Assembly: GCF_001540865.1 (NCBI RefSeq)
Contig: NC_033642.1
Coordinates: forward strand, 1,847,125-1,911,124
Direction: 5' to 3'
Length of the DNA: 64,000 nt
DNA from: Ananas comosus
Lineage: Eukaryota > Streptophyta > Magnoliopsida > Poales > Bromeliaceae
Part shown: positions 1 to 11,314 of the stretch, piece by piece
How positions within the stretch are numbered: position 1 is the first letter of the stretch
Layout: each line of letters opens with the position of its first letter
Program-made: the position numbers and the translations under genes
The notes under the pieces: model-generated
What the model was told of the DNA's origin: nothing
Seen by the model: only the letters and a program-made list of their open reading frames with translations
Database searches by the model: none

Positions 1-586
1 ATAGTGGTAAGATAGTGGCATAATAGTTGTAGAGTTTTATTTCAGCTTATCTTACTATTTCTTTACCTACCAGTTATACTGTTAGTCTCGTAGACTTAGC
101 GGGTAGGCCGTTGGGGTCGGTGACGGTACCCAGTGAGGACTAGTTTAGTTTATAGTAGTTTTCACACTCGCTGTTGCAATCTTTTCTTGCAGAGCAGCAG
201 CCGGTTGCCGCTGCTGCTTTTGATCGAGATAAGGGAATCGCGAGCTAGATCCTTGTCTACCCCGATCATCATGTTAGAGAAGTACCCCTATTAGAGATAG
301 TTTCTTTTTGGGAGTTGCCATGTACATACGGTTGTTTTATTTGTGTATTGACATGAGATTGTATCTGTATGTTGGATGGACAGAGATGTATTTTGAAAAC
401 TTATATGTACAGTAGGCTTTCTTTATATTTATATGTTTCAGTTTTAGCAGCTCTATACTTTTTGTAGTTACACTTATCTGTTCGCAGGTTCAACTATCAC
501 TTCATGTACACGAAAAATTTTTATGTATACGGCAAGTCTGTTAGCGAGCTCGATAAATGTGGTAATTCAGGACGTGACACGGCGGG
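1..586 (+). mobile_element. 3' end of an LTR-like element, cut by the window edge
   Basis: The last ~250 bases, ending GGGACGTGACA near 586, match the reverse complement of 46557–46700. Both share AGCAGCTCTATACT, a chloroplast-unlike AT-rich linker, GTGTAC..GAAAAA, TACGGC..GTCTGTT and the GGGACGTGACA end. A second matching block (CAGTGAGGACTA..TAGT near 133–165) corresponds to 46955–46980 in reverse. A GACGTGACA terminus is common for plant gypsy-type LTRs. No coding domain is visible, so the superfamily is inferred. Confidence 0.6.
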
Positions 587-948
587 AAATGGGAGCGGAT
601 CGGGGTGCATGCAAATTCAGGGCTATGAAAAAAAAGCATCCTCCAAGTAGTAAGGCTGTCAACAAGCCGAACACATGAACGCTAGGACTGGCGCGTGTTC
701 GCTTGTTTATTAAACAAGTCGAACGCGAGTTGATTTGTTAAAATATCAAGCAGAAAAATTCAACTTATGTTCAGTTTATTTATTAACGAGTCGAATACGA
801 GTCAATTTGTAAACAATAAGCTAGATTGTCAGCTCTACTACTGCTAGATGAAAAGTTGAAATGAAAGAGGACACGACAGGAAATGGGAGCGGATGGGGGC
901 GCATGCGGATGCTTATGCGGGGCTATGAAATAAAAGCGTCCTCAAAAT
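576..948. repeat. Direct repeat pair of ~75 bp
   Basis: The segments at about 576–648 and 868–948 share CGGGAAATGGGAGCGGAT, GCATGC, GGGCTATGAAA and AAAAGC.TCCTC. They flank a short insert (about 645–841) whose ends, TAAGGCTGTCAACAAG and TTGTCAGCTCTA, look like short hAT-type inverted termini. The insert carries the motif TTTATTAACGAGTCGAA, which recurs near 19395 and 14535. No convincing TSD was found. Confidence 0.45.
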
Positions 949-949
949 A

Positions 950-1730
950 CTGGACAACAAAATTTACGTAAATTATAAAAGGCTAAAATACATAAAATCT
1001 TTATGTAAAAGAGCCGATTTCTTACTTTTCCTTTCTAACTTTTAAAAAACATATATTTTATCTTTTTAAAATTTTAGAAACCCTTAAAAATTTATCAAAT
1101 AATTTAATATGTCCCATTCCTCAAGTGAAGTACTGAAGTAACTAATTACACCGTCGTTTTGATCTGATATCATGCACATAGTTCCGTAAGACTTAAAAAT
1201 ATAAAAAATAGACAGAACAAAGTATTTTTTTTCTCTTTTAATTTTGATAATTAAGCATGACAATCAAGAATAAGTTAAACCAAACTTACAATTTTCTTTG
1301 TCACTTTTGTTATATGTTAGATACAAAAAAAAAATTGCATTTTGAAGTTTTATAAAACCATATGCAATATATAAGAGTAAAATTGTAATTAATACTTTAA
1401 CTGAAAAAAAGAGTCTGTTGAACTATTTGATAAAGTTTTAAAAAAAAATGTTACCAAAATTAAAATTCCAGGCGCCTATTTGCATATAAGCTAAAGTTCA
1501 GAGGGTCTACGTACGTTTTACCTGACACAAATTTTATGGGGACCGTCTCTATAATGAGACAGTCTCATTTACTGTCCACCGTGCATTAAGATTCGTTCTA
1601 CTCCACAAAAGGACAATTTATAGGATCGTCTTATCATGGAAACTATCCCCATAAACTTGTTGTTCCCAACTAGGAGGTAATATCCTCGAAATTACACTAT
1701 TATAAAATTTAGACAATTGTTTCACTAAAA
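950..1730. other. AT-rich spacer, no gene seen
   Basis: There is no open frame with a recognisable product, only A/T homopolymers and short repeats. No feature is supported here. Confidence 0.6.
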
Positions 1731-1732
1731 CA

Positions 1733-2200
1733 GAACGTTTGATTAGATGTAATTATAAATGCAGTGTAGTTAGAAATATATATAGTTGAAAATACAGCAG
1801 TTATAACTATATGAATTTTATTTGGTTGGATGTAGTAGAAAGCGCTACAAGTATAAATATTTTGTTTGGTTGTATGCAGTTGAGAAATAATTTTTTAAAT
1901 TTTATTATTTTATATATATGATGGTGAAATTACCTCCAATGTAAAAAAGAAAAATAATTTTTGTTTAAAAAATATTGAGGAGGTAAGTATACTTTTTATT
2001 TAAAATTACTCTCTCCAACTACTGTAGTTGAAACTGCGCAGCCAATTTGGGCGTAGTTCGAACTGTTGCAGTTGGGCCTCCTCCTGCAGTTCCTACTGCA
2101 GCAGTGGGAGTTAAATATATCAAACCAAACACGAAATTTATATTTACATGCAGTTATAACTGCAATGCAGTTGCAACTACATGCAACCAAACGGTCCCTA
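1733..2200. mobile_element. Foldback MITE-like element
   Basis: The right end, when reversed, reads GGACCGTTTGGTTGCATG with repeats of TGCAGTTATAACTGCA. The left end reads AACGTTTGATTAGATGTA with TGCAGTGTAGTTA. The interior repeats GTTTGGTTG and AACTGCAG-type words on both strands. Short ORFs across it are by-products of the inverted repeat. No clear TSD was identified and the left border is approximate. Confidence 0.5.
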
Positions 2201-2679
2201 AAAGTAAGAGTAAAGAGTGCGTTACTAGATATTTATTCATTTGCAATAATAAATATTATTGAAATTGATAACTGTTAGTTACAATAGTAACTTTTGGAAA
2301 GTAACACGATGGTCGCAAATCGTTCAGATAAATCATATGATAATAAATAGCTAAGCAATACAATTTTGTATTATTACAAGCACACAAATTGTTATAGTAA
2401 ATTATATATTCAACAACTTAATTTTCAATGCAATCAAATTGACACAATAGAATGAAATTGTTGTAGTGCGTGGTAAAATTATTTTTGACCTCTCTCCAGT
2501 AAGAATCTAAATTCTTATTAGATTGAAACTCATTCCCATTTCAGAATAGAATAAGAATCTAAATTCTATTTCTATAAAACGAACAACAACGATCAAATTT
2601 ACTCTTATTGGGACTCCGTTTAAAAATCTCTCCAAAACTATAATTTATGTAATCTAGCTTATATTTTTAGGTACAAATG
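2201..2679. other. Spacer without gene
   Basis: The sequence is AT-rich. The word AAGAATCTAAATTCT is repeated near 2503 and 2549, probably from a decayed small MITE. No gene is seen. Confidence 0.5.
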
Positions 2680-3025
2680 TATAGATTTATCTCAGCTATC
2701 ACTAGTTTTGATCTAACAAACCAGCCTTTCAAAATTTTAGTTTTGCTATCTAATCTTTTAGTTTATTTGATTTGAACCAATTAATAACTCTTTTAACTTC
2801 AAAACATAAATTTGTCATTTATTTTTACCGACTTGATTAGCATATTTTATACCACTCATAAAACTACAAATTCATTAAAATAACCAATTAGTGTAAATTT
2901 TATACCAAAAGGGTAATCAAATGAATTTCAATCCAACAAATTAAAAGATTGGATAATAAAATTAAAATTTAAAATATTAGGCGGTTGAATCAAAATGGTT
3001 TATATATAGTTCAAATAAGTTCTGT
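2680..3025. mobile_element. AT-rich foldback MITE, copy 1
   Basis: The left arm (TATCTAATCTTTTAGTTTATTTGATTTGA) and right arm (CAAATTAAAAGATTGGATAATAAAA) are near inverted complements around a central AT-rich spacer. Close relatives lie at 4905–5200 and 21210–21525 with the same arm words. No transposase is present. Confidence 0.55.
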
Positions 3026-3335
3026 AATTTTTTGCCTATTTATAAATAAAAGCCTAGGAGTATTTCTCTTCCAAAAAAAATAAAACCTCAAAATAAATTG
3101 AAATAAAAAAAAATCTCTACACAAACATATATGGCCTTTTCTTCTTAATTATCTCTTTATTAATTATTTCCCTTCAAAACAAGTAAAGCAAATTCTATTC
3201 ATTAAAATCCTTATCTACATAACAATAAACTATAATTAATGCACATTACATATATAACCAGTGCTTAAAAGAGAAAATTAAAAATTTTGAAAGGAAGAAC
3301 TTGGGGATTGAACTCCAAAATTTACATTTACATCA

Positions 3336-3536
3336 TCATGAGATCATGACGGTCGCAGAGTCGAGCCGTTCGAGCCGGCCCCAGATCGCGCGTGACGGCA
3401 GCGACAACCCCCGGCCGGAGACGATCTGATCGCGAATCTGCTGCAGGTTTGCGACGAGCCGCACCAGACGGCGGAGCGGCGCGAATATGAGGGTGAAGGG
3501 CAGCAGCCAGATGCCCAGCTCCAGCAGCAGCAGCAT
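3336..3536 (-). CDS. Possible small membrane protein, 66 aa
   Basis: I do not recognise the product. The ORF is complete from ATG (complement, 3534–3536) to stop and lies in a compact GC-rich island (about 3340–3540) inside very AT-rich DNA, which argues for selection on coding content. The peptide starts with a Leu-rich hydrophobic run (residues 1–20, ending LPFTLIF). Next comes a basic segment (APLRRLVRLVANLQQIRDQI), then a polar, Arg-containing tail. That would suit a short single-pass or signal-anchored peptide. Upstream on the coding strand is a GA-rich tract, typical of plant 5' leaders. An overlapping frame (3344–3553) is a shadow. Function is unknown, and expression or conservation would decide whether it is real. 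Confidence 0.5.
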   Translation of the reverse strand: MLLLLELGIWLLPFTLIFAPLRRLVRLVANLQQIRDQIVSGRGLSLPSRAIWGRLERLDSATVMIS

Positions 3537-3613
3537 GGCTTGCTAGCTAGCACTTTCCTCCTGGCCTGCAGCTCCTCTTCAAATAATTTTCAGTAACATC
3601 TATTCATTCTCCC

Positions 3614-3616
<3 letters not shown>

Positions 3617-3665
<49 letters not shown>
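3617..3665. repeat. (CT)n microsatellite
   Basis: About 24 uninterrupted CT units. It lies just upstream of the small minus-strand ORF, where it would read as GA in the leader. Confidence 0.9.
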
Positions 3666-3667
<2 letters not shown>

Positions 3668-3812
3668 TTCTATAGATAGATAGATGAGAGAAACAGTTAC
3701 AAGTAGTAACCAACCTGAATGATTTTGCCCTTTTTGGTCAATTCCTAACTTCCAAGTTGCTTACAATGTGGCCAAAAGGAAGCATCAAGAGTGTGTGAAT
3801 ATATAAATATTA

Positions 3813-4499
3813 GGGTGCGTTTGGTTCGCATTATGAAAGATTACTAGAAATAAAAGATATTCGAGAATTTTATTCATATTCATCCTATTACTAAGAATGT
3901 GAAATTTTTGTATTTGGTTCGCACAGTAATATTAATTAGCCATGTTATTAAATATTGCAAAAAATATACAATTAATTAATTAATTTATTTAATTAATTTT
4001 AGATAATGTTACCAAAAATTTTAACATCTTTTTAGAAAAGAGAGAGAGAGAGTATAAGTTAGAGAGAGAGAGCATATTTAAAAAAAAAGAAAGAAAAATA
4101 TAGTCGAAATTAGAGGGAGTGAGAGAGTTGAAATTTTAGAAAGAGAGAGAGAGAGAAAGCTTAGTTTAGAGAGAGAAAAAAAAAATGAATTTTAGAGAAA
4201 AAAATAAGTTTAGAGAGAGATATAAAGTTAGAGTGTAAAGAAAAATAATATCAATTAGACGGCGGGTAGGAAGAAAGAAAGAGATTAGACATATTATGAT
4301 TACCCCAATCCATTAATATAAGGATACCCACCCTCCCTCAAGGGAATGAGATTAGTACTTTGGGGTGAATCTTATTCCCAAGTGAATCCAATATTACCAA
4401 CTAGATTACTTAGTGCGTTTAGCCAAACACCGTCATATTTTTTTTATTCTCATTAGATTACTAGGAATCTTTAAAAGATAGCACGAACCAAACGCACCC
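3813..4499. mobile_element. Tourist-like (PIF/Harbinger) MITE
   Basis: The termini GGGTGCGTTTGGTTCG (left) and CGAACCAAACGCACCC (right) are perfect inverted complements. They are flanked by a TTA direct duplication (3810–3812 and 4500–4502). A TIR beginning GGG plus a 3-bp TTA/TAA TSD is the hallmark of PIF/Harbinger-type MITEs. The interior is AT-rich with GAGA tracts and no transposase. Confidence 0.85.
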
Positions 4500-4507
4500 T
4501 TAGGGTA

Positions 4508-4862
4508 AACTTCAAATACCACCCTATAATTTTGTGCTTTTTTTCTTAAAACCCTGTGGTTTAAAGTGTATCACTTTAGTACACTATGGTTTCATTTTTA
4601 TCTTTCCGTCAGCACCTCCGTTAAATCATATACAAAAAACTTCAGATACCCCACCTATAGTTTATCGAATATACACTTTAGTATCCGGTGATTTTTCAAA
4701 TTTTCACTTTAGTATCCTGTGGTTTTACTTTATCACTGATTTAACGAAAAAATTAATGCAGCGAATAATGAAAACAGAAAAACGAAATCACAAAGTACTG
4801 GAATGGTACATTTTAAATCATAGGGTACTAAAGTGAGAAAGTGTGAAACCATAAAAGTGATA
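4508..4862. mobile_element. Palindromic MITE, CTTCAAATACC family, copy 1
   Basis: The left end (AAACTTCAAATACCACC, CTGTGGTTTAAAGTGTATCA, TAGTACACTATGG) pairs with the right end (TTTTAAATCATAGGGTACTAAAGTG, TGAAACCA, TATTTGATATTT). Relatives with the same layout lie at 32455–32762 and 56478–56826. The ORF inside is not a real gene. Confidence 0.65.
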
Positions 4863-4904
4863 TTTGATATTTTTCCTAAATATTAAAATAATAAAATTGT
4901 ATGT

Positions 4905-5200
4905 GGACTATTTAAGTAAACTATCTAATCTTTAAAAATTTTGATTTTACTATCCAAATTTTTAATTTGTTTGATTTGAGCTATCAGCAGTATTTTGACT
5001 TCAAATTTTAAGTAGTTGCGAGAATTATATGAAGTTTAATAACTAAATCTGAAAAGATAAACAATACATTTAAAATTTGAAGTCAAATTATCGTTGGTTG
5101 AATTAAATCAAACAAATTGAAAGGTTGGATAGTAAAAAAAAATTAAAAGGTTGGATAATTGAATATGGTTCTTAGTTCAGGTAATCTATATATTTTTTAG
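4905..5200. mobile_element. AT-rich foldback MITE, copy 2
   Basis: The arms TTTGATTTTACTATCCAAATTTTTAATTTG and the reverse-complementary CAAATTGAAAGGTTGGATAG flank a short middle containing TTGACTTCAAATTTTAAG and its complement. Same family as 2680–3025 and 21210–21525. Confidence 0.55.
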
Positions 5201-5762
5201 CTGTTAAAAATACCAGTGTGGCAGTTTAATTAAGTTTTTGGAAAGTATAAGTTGTTCCACATTATTTAACATAATATTAAAAAGCAGGTTTCTGATCTCA
5301 TTTAATTTTATGTTATCTAATTTAAGACCCTATCAAAATATCTCGAGTACAGATATGAAGCGGAGTGCTAAATATAAGTATTAAAAAAATATTAACGGTT
5401 CTCTAATAACTTACGTTTTCACATAGAATTGCGGTTATTTCAAATTATGTAACAATGGTTTCGATAAAACAACCAATTTTTAAAAAAAAACTTAACCTCA
5501 GAGAATGATATTTTTTTATATTTTATATACAATAGTATGGACATAATTGTCCTAAAATGTGGACTTGAAATGTGAGTAAATTAAATGAATCTAGATATTT
5601 GGCGGAATTCGAATTTAAAACCTTCAACCTAATGCCAAGTGAAACAAAATAAATCACAAAAGATGGGGATGGATATGCCTTTTCCTGTAATGTTCTACAA
5701 ACAAGCTATCCAATAGTAACTTGTACACTCTAGATTAATTTTTTTCTATCAATATATATATA
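5201..5762. other. Spacer without gene
   Basis: AT-rich sequence with no open frame of note and no clear repeat structure. Confidence 0.5.
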
Positions 5763-6303
5763 GAGTTGAGCTGGAATGCTAGCGGTACGTAGCAAACGGG
5801 CTTCGTTGCTACTCATTTATTTTCGATGATGGATCCTTCAAATCTAGATCGGTAGTGTTGAACATAATCTATACCACTTGAAGTATCTAGAAACCAAATT
5901 TCATGTTTTTTTGAAATTGTTCACTTGTCTATCAAGTGGATACAAAAATGAATGGCTGAAAATACAAATTCTTTAAAAAGTAATGATAAGAGTCTTGTAA
6001 TCAAGATCAAGAGTATAGATCTTGTTTTAAGTAGTTTAAAAAAAATTTTAACAAAAATTCAATCAATTTGGATATCTTTACGCCGTTAAATGAGAAAACG
6101 TCTCATATCGACTATTAAAATTACAAATTTTGAAATCTTTTGATCATTAAGTAATGATGTCGAAAAGATTTGAAATTTAATTTTTAGACACTTCAAGTGA
6201 TGTAGATTATGTTCAATAATACCGATCGTCGATTTAAAGGCTCCATCATTGAAAATAGATGGGTGTCAACGGAGCGCGTTTGCAACCGATAGCATTCCAG
6301 CTC
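5763..6303. mobile_element. Mutator-like foldback MITE, body family 1, copy a
   Basis: The ends GAGTTGAGCTGGAATGCTA and ATAGCATTCCAGCTC are inverted. The body repeats the family core on both arms (TTTTCGATGATGG.TCC, GATCGGTAGTG, AAGTATCTAGAAACC..ATTTC and complements near 6178–6270). The tip hairpin is GTAGCAAACG/TCGTTGCTAC. It has no coding capacity and sits in a TA-rich target. Confidence 0.75.
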
Positions 6304-6317
6304 ATATATATATATAT

Positions 6318-6555
6318 ATAGATTAGCTGAGATTCTATCGATAGCAACAAGTGTTTGGTGCTATCGAGTTTTCTGCCGTTAGATTTAACCATTTAACTAT
6401 TTTCACCCGTTAGATTATACGATTAAATCAATAACTCACTCAACCCTAGGGGGCCCACATCATCCTAATCGTACATTTTTTAATTCAAGGGCCGAAAACC
6501 TAACAACACTAAATGGTTGATGCTATTAATAGTATATATTCCAGCCTAGGTGTAT
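6318..6555. mobile_element. Foldback MITE with related tip, body family 2
   Basis: The left end AGATTAGCTGAGATTCTATC is followed by a tip hairpin (GATAGCAACAA and TTTGGTGCTATC). The body is TTAGATTTAACCATTTAACTATTTTCACCCG. The same body recurs at 14410–14520 with a different tip. The right end is TATATATTCCAGCCTAGG. Confidence 0.5.
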
Positions 6556-6574
6556 ATATATATATATATATATA

Positions 6575-7105
6575 AAGTTGAGCTAGAATACTATCGGTAG
6601 TAAACGAGCCGTTTTACTACCGATTTGTTTTCGATGATAGAGCTTCCAAATTGACGATCGGCTCCGTTAAATATGATCTAAACCATTTAAATTACCTAGA
6701 AATCAAATTTCACGCACTTTCGATATTGTTCTTTTATCCATCAAGTGAACAGAAAAATGAATGGCTGAAAATGAATACTCTTTAAAAAATGATGATAGGA
6801 GTATTATAATCAAGATCAAGAGTTAGATCTTGTTTTAAATAGTTTAAAAAATTTTCTAACAAAAATTCAATTGATTTGGATATCTTTACGCCGTTAAACG
6901 AGAAAACGCTTCTTATCGACCATTAAAATTAGAAATTTTGAAACTCTTTGATCATTAGGCAAATGATGTCGAAAAGATTTGAAATTTGATTTCTAAATAT
7001 TTCAAGTGGTATAGATCATATCCGATCATCAATTTGGAAGTTCTATCATCGGAAACAAATCGGTAGTAAAACGGCTCGTTTACTACCAATAGTATTCTAG
7101 CTCAA

Positions 7106-7107
<2 letters not shown>
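6575..7107. mobile_element. Mutator-like foldback MITE, body family 1, copy b
   Basis: The ends AGTTGAGCTAGAATACTATC and ATAGTATTCTAGCTCAACT are inverted complements. Each tip folds: arms ATCGGTAGTAAACG and CGTTTTACTACCGAT around AGC on the left, and the mirror image on the right (about 7050–7092). The body matches copies a and g. No ORF. Confidence 0.8.
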
Positions 7108-7143
<36 letters not shown>

Positions 7144-7239
7144 TGAGGTTATAACATTTCTACCATTTAAAATTTCATTCGATAATGCATTCTACCTATA
7201 AAGCCATTTTATCTTATCTTAGAAAAATAATTTAAGACC

Positions 7240-7410
7240 GACCGTTCCTAAAGCAAGTGGCAATGGGTTTGGTAGTTAGTATCCGAGGTCCCACGTTTGA
7301 ATCCTAGTTGATTCACATTCTCAGTTAAGTTTATTTCTAAATAAAATAAACGAAGCAGATACCGTGCTATCTATTTCTCAAAAAAAAGAAAAAAAGAAAA
7401 AAAAAATTTA
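7240..7410 (+). mobile_element. tRNA-derived SINE, Au-SINE-like
   Basis: It has a pol III-like head (TTTGGTAGTTAGTATCCGAGG; B-box-like CACGTTTGAATCC) and the body word GTTTATTTCTAAATAAAATAAACGAAGC. Its tail TATCTATTTCTC runs into an A-rich run. The body word is characteristic of Au-type plant SINEs. Other copies lie at 8545–8720 (+, decayed), 23864–24005 (−) and 41325–41400 (−, truncated). Confidence 0.75.
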
Positions 7411-7768
7411 GGCACTACATGTATTATTCCATTATAAGTATGTGCTTAATCATGGCTCTGATGTACATTGTATTTTATTTTTGTAAGATGCTCTAAAATG
7501 GAACAAGAGTGCCCATTACTTTCAATTTTAATGATCACAATAATATGAAAGCACTAGGGGCTCTTAAAAGCATATTTTGTGCAACAACCCTTGTGAATGT
7601 GATATTGATTTTGCACCTACCAAGTTTCTACAAGGATATATGACAATCGATTTTGATCATTCTTGAAGAGCTGGCTATTCAATTGGCAGATATATAGGGT
7701 TTGGCAGAAGTGCATAATGAGTAGAACTGTTCAAATAAGTGAATAAAGTCCTTTTTATTAAAATCTAC
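7411..7768. other. Spacer without gene
   Basis: AT-rich spacer. No coding signal or strong repeat was recognised. Confidence 0.5.
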
Positions 7769-8280
7769 CACTACAATAGAATTAGGTTATAGGGACATAT
7801 GTTTAGGACACTTTTGTATAAGTGTCTCATTTATGTCAAAATTTTTTAAAAAATATACTAATGCCTAAATATAAAGTCCAATCCAACAAAAAATAAAAGG
7901 TTACTCTACTCAACCCACCCCACCCAGCCCGTTTGGCCCGATTACAAACAGCAAAGAAAAAAAAAAAGAAAAATCGATTACCATCTTTCTTTCTCCCCTT
8001 ACTCAATCCATTTAAATTCTAGACGAAAAGCCCTTCCCTCTCCTCCACCGCCACCGCAGCAATGAGGTAGAGTTCCGGCGGTTGCTAAATGTTTAAATAA
8101 GTGTTGGTAAATTAGCAACACTCTTTTTAGCTTATAGCGACACTCTTTAACTGTCACTATATACCTAGCAACCCCACATATAGCAATACTTTTTAAAAGT
8201 GTCGGTAATTTAGCCAGCAATATTTTTTTTGACCTGTACCGATATTTAAAAGTGTCGTCATAGACCGTTTTGTTGTAGTA
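7769..8280. mobile_element. Non-autonomous CACTA element
   Basis: It starts CACTACAATAGAATTAGG and ends CCGTTTTGTTGTAGTA (reversed: TACTACAACAAAACGG), the standard CACTACAA-type terminus with one base changed at the right end. Subterminal repeats of the type AGTGTCG/CGACACT occur several times (7821, 8139, 8191, 8253). The 3-bp flanks are TAC and TAA, an imperfect TSD. The interior is about 500 bp without transposase. Confidence 0.75.
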
Positions 8281-8544
8281 TAAGTTGTTACTACGTTAAA
8301 CATTTAGGTTGCATTGTACTAATTAGAGCTTTTTTTTTTTATTAGCAAGAAAGATATAAACTCACTTCACTTTTTAGGACAATTATGTGCATTGAACTAT
8401 GTCCATGGTGGTTACAATCACATGTTGATGACATGCATAGTTTGACTCATTGCTTAGTGCAAGTAATATTAATTTATCACATGTTAATAATGCATGCAAC
8501 TAATATAAACCTAATATTTCGTATCACCAAATTTTACTCCTAAA

Positions 8545-8720
8545 TCATACTGATCGTTCCTATCACAAGTGACAAAAAACTCGATGACTGGTAACCGAGT
8601 TTTCAAATTTGAAACCTAATTCTTTATATTTTTCGTTAAATTCATTTCTAAATAAATGATCAAAACAGCTAATATGGTACCACTCTCTCTCTATCTCACA
8701 AAAAGAAACAAAAATAATTG
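8545..8720 (+). mobile_element. Decayed SINE copy
   Basis: It keeps GGTAACCGAGTTTTCAAATTTGAAACC, then ATTTCTAAATAAATGATC and a CTCTCTATCTCACAAAAA tail, in the same order as the SINE at 7240–7410. Confidence 0.5.
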
Positions 8721-9534
8721 TAGAACCATCCTCAAGCCCCTCAATAAAGAGATGGTAAAAGTGTAAAAAGAGCCCATCATTATAGGCCATTCTAAAATAG
8801 ACCTGGAAAAAATAATTATGGATTAATATTTTTGTAATACCTTATTACCTTGATTCGACTTATACTAAAATTACAAATTTATAAGGAAAAAAAAGATTGG
8901 CACTATCAGCTATCTTAATGAAAAACTTGTAAAATCATCAAATTGAACAAAATATCATTATATTTGATAAAATTCCTATTCAATTTAATATAAATTACTT
9001 GATTCAAAATCATTATAATTGTGAAGGTCTCAATTAGAAAAAATAATAATAATAATAATATATAATTTGGGGGATCTCCATAAAATTTTGCCTTTAAAAA
9101 AAAAAAAAAAAAAGACAAATCAAGTGATTGATGTTAAGTTGTACACACAAGTCACTATCCCTAATATTTATATTGTTATAATATTGTCTTATTCACCTAC
9201 ATTATTGTTGCAAATGTCCCATGTGTAAAATGATTATTTATTCAGGTTCCTTTTTTGTAGTCCATGAGAATATTATATATATTGATATATATATCAAGAA
9301 GGAATCTTTTAGTGTATCATTAGTTCATTACCAGGTCATTTCTAGGTATTTTTTTTAATTCCTCAATAATTTAGCACCTACATGTAGATAACCATTGACT
9401 AATTAGTACAAGCCCTTTTTTTGTTTTTATTTTTCTTTTTCTTTTTTGAATTTGAAACAATGAGCCTAAAGGATAGTTAGAGGTGTGGATGGTTATTTCA
9501 ATATATGGGAATAATGAATTTTTGTCGGAAATTG
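8721..9534. other. AT-rich spacer, no gene seen
   Basis: Simple AAT and A-run sequence (for example 9042–9062 and 9096–9112). The short ORFs here have no coding character. Confidence 0.5.
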
Positions 9535-9960
9535 TGACGTCCCCCTTCTTAAAGGTCACCCATTATAGAAATATTATTCTAACTTTAATATGCTTAATCC
9601 TCTTAATTTTTTTAGGTCCAGCTATCGTCATATTTGCTATAGCCAGATTAAGAGATTTAGTTTTATTATATCTTTTATATAATACTACTCCAAATACTAA
9701 GGTTGTCCACATTCCTCTCTTTTTTAAGCCATGACTTTCTCGTCAGGCTCAAGCACAGTCATAAATACCAAGAGATGTGAGATACTCATCTCACACTTCT
9801 GGCTGAAAAGTAAATTGATATATACTATGATCCCGTACTTTCCAGAGAGGTTATCTATCTTAGGACTATTTTAGTTCTAGCATATTGAACCCTCTTAACC
9901 TCTTGAGACTATCCATTGTCCAATATGTTATAGTCAGATTAAGAAGTTTAGCTTTATTAT
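9535..9960. repeat. Duplicated LTR-like fragment
   Basis: The words ATATGCTTAATCCTCTTAA, ATAGCCAGATTAAGAGATTT and TTTATTATATCTT (9585–9680) recur in the same order at 9878–9970 (TATTGAACCCTCTTAACC, ATAGTCAGATTAAGAAGTTT). The left part begins GTGACGTCCCCC and may be an LTR remnant. The hydrophobic ORF at 9483–9734 overlaps it and is not considered a gene. Confidence 0.4.
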
Positions 9961-9970
9961 ATCTTATATA

Positions 9971-10514
9971 GAGTGAGGCTACTATGCTATCGGAAGCACG
10001 GAGCCTTCCGTGCTTCCAGCTCGTTTTCGATGTTGCAACTTTCGAATCGTTGATCGGCTCCGTTAAACTTGATCTAGAGTATTTGAAATACCTAGAAAAT
10101 AAATTTTATGATTTTATGATATCATTTGCCTAGTGAATGAAGTGGCTCAAAATCAACGGCTGAAAATAAAAATCTTACAAAATGTAATAATATGACATTA
10201 AAATTTTAAATCAAAGATATTGATCTTGTTTTATATAGTATAAAGAATTTTCTATCAAAATTTCACGTGATTTGGATATTTCTACACCGTTAAACTTGCA
10301 AACGGCTCACTACGGCCATTGAAATTTGTTGATTTTGAGCCCATTCGATCACTAGGCAAATGATATCGAAAAATAATAAAATTTATTTTCTAGGTACTCC
10401 AAATACTCTAGATCAAGTTTAACGGAGCCGATCGACGATTCGAAAGTCGCAACATCGAAAACGAGCTGGAAGCACGGAAGGCTCCGTGCTTCCGATAGCA
10501 TAGTAGCCTCACTC
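9971..10514. mobile_element. Mutator-like foldback MITE, copy c, with intact 10-bp TSD
   Basis: The termini GAGTGAGGCTACTATGCTAT and ATAGCATAGTAGCCTCACTC are perfect inverted complements. They are flanked by the exact direct repeat ATCTTATATA (9961–9970 and 10515–10524), in the size range of Mutator-type TSDs (8–11 bp). The near-perfect arms extend more than 100 bp inward. Each tip is a hairpin with 11-bp arms GGAAGCACGGA/TCCGTGCTTCC and a 4-nt loop. There is no ORF, and arm identity suggests a recent insertion. Confidence 0.9.
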
Positions 10515-10524
10515 ATCTTATATA

Positions 10525-10798
10525 TATAACTATTTTAAATATTAGAGGTGTCAGAAAAATCATTTGTAGTAATTTTCTTGTGAATGCATTACACAGTTTG
10601 CACTTCCCATCTAAATCCTTATGTACAACTTTTGAAACCATATCCTTGTAGTTTTTCACATTACAAATGAAAATTCCAAATGTGATCTTTAGCAACTGCT
10701 TCGTAAATTAAAAAGAAATTTAGAAGGACACAAAAGAAAGCAGAGATGTTAGAGAAATATATTACAGAGTTTTCCAGCTCTATAATATCCATTCTAGG
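10525..10798. other. Short spacer
   Basis: No gene seen. It ends with ATTCTAGG, the left TSD of the hAT element that follows. Confidence 0.6.
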
Positions 10799-11314
10799 TA
10801 GGGGTGGAAACTGAGTCGCGCCTTATCTCAGTTCAAGTTTAGCTTGAAATTAATTTCGAGTCTAAATTTAGGCTCAAGCCCAGCTTAAAGTTAATTCGAG
10901 CCGAATTCTAGCGAGCAATAATTTTGAGTCGAGCGAGCTTAAGCCCTAAACGAGTGGCTTGAAATTCTTAACATCACGCAATCTATAGTTTAATTTTTAG
11001 ATAACATTATCTAAATTTATTATAAAAACATGTCTAATAGTTCAACATATAAAATAAATGTATGAATACGATATTATAATATTAAAAAATAATAATTTAG
11101 GGGAAGCAACTATATGAGCAAGTGAAAAAGAGAGAGAGAGAGAGAGCGCGCGCGCAATTAGAGTAGGATTTTACTGGTTTGGTTTTGTGGGCCAGTAAAT
11201 ATGTTCAATAACCAAAACTCTACATATATAAATATAATTAAAATACATAATATATATTATTACGTATAATTAAAATATATATTATAAATATTTTTTATTT
11301 TAATATATATATAT

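Noticed and set aside
9483..9734. 83-aa hydrophobic protein
   Set aside because: The frame spans an LTR-like fragment that is duplicated downstream without an open frame.
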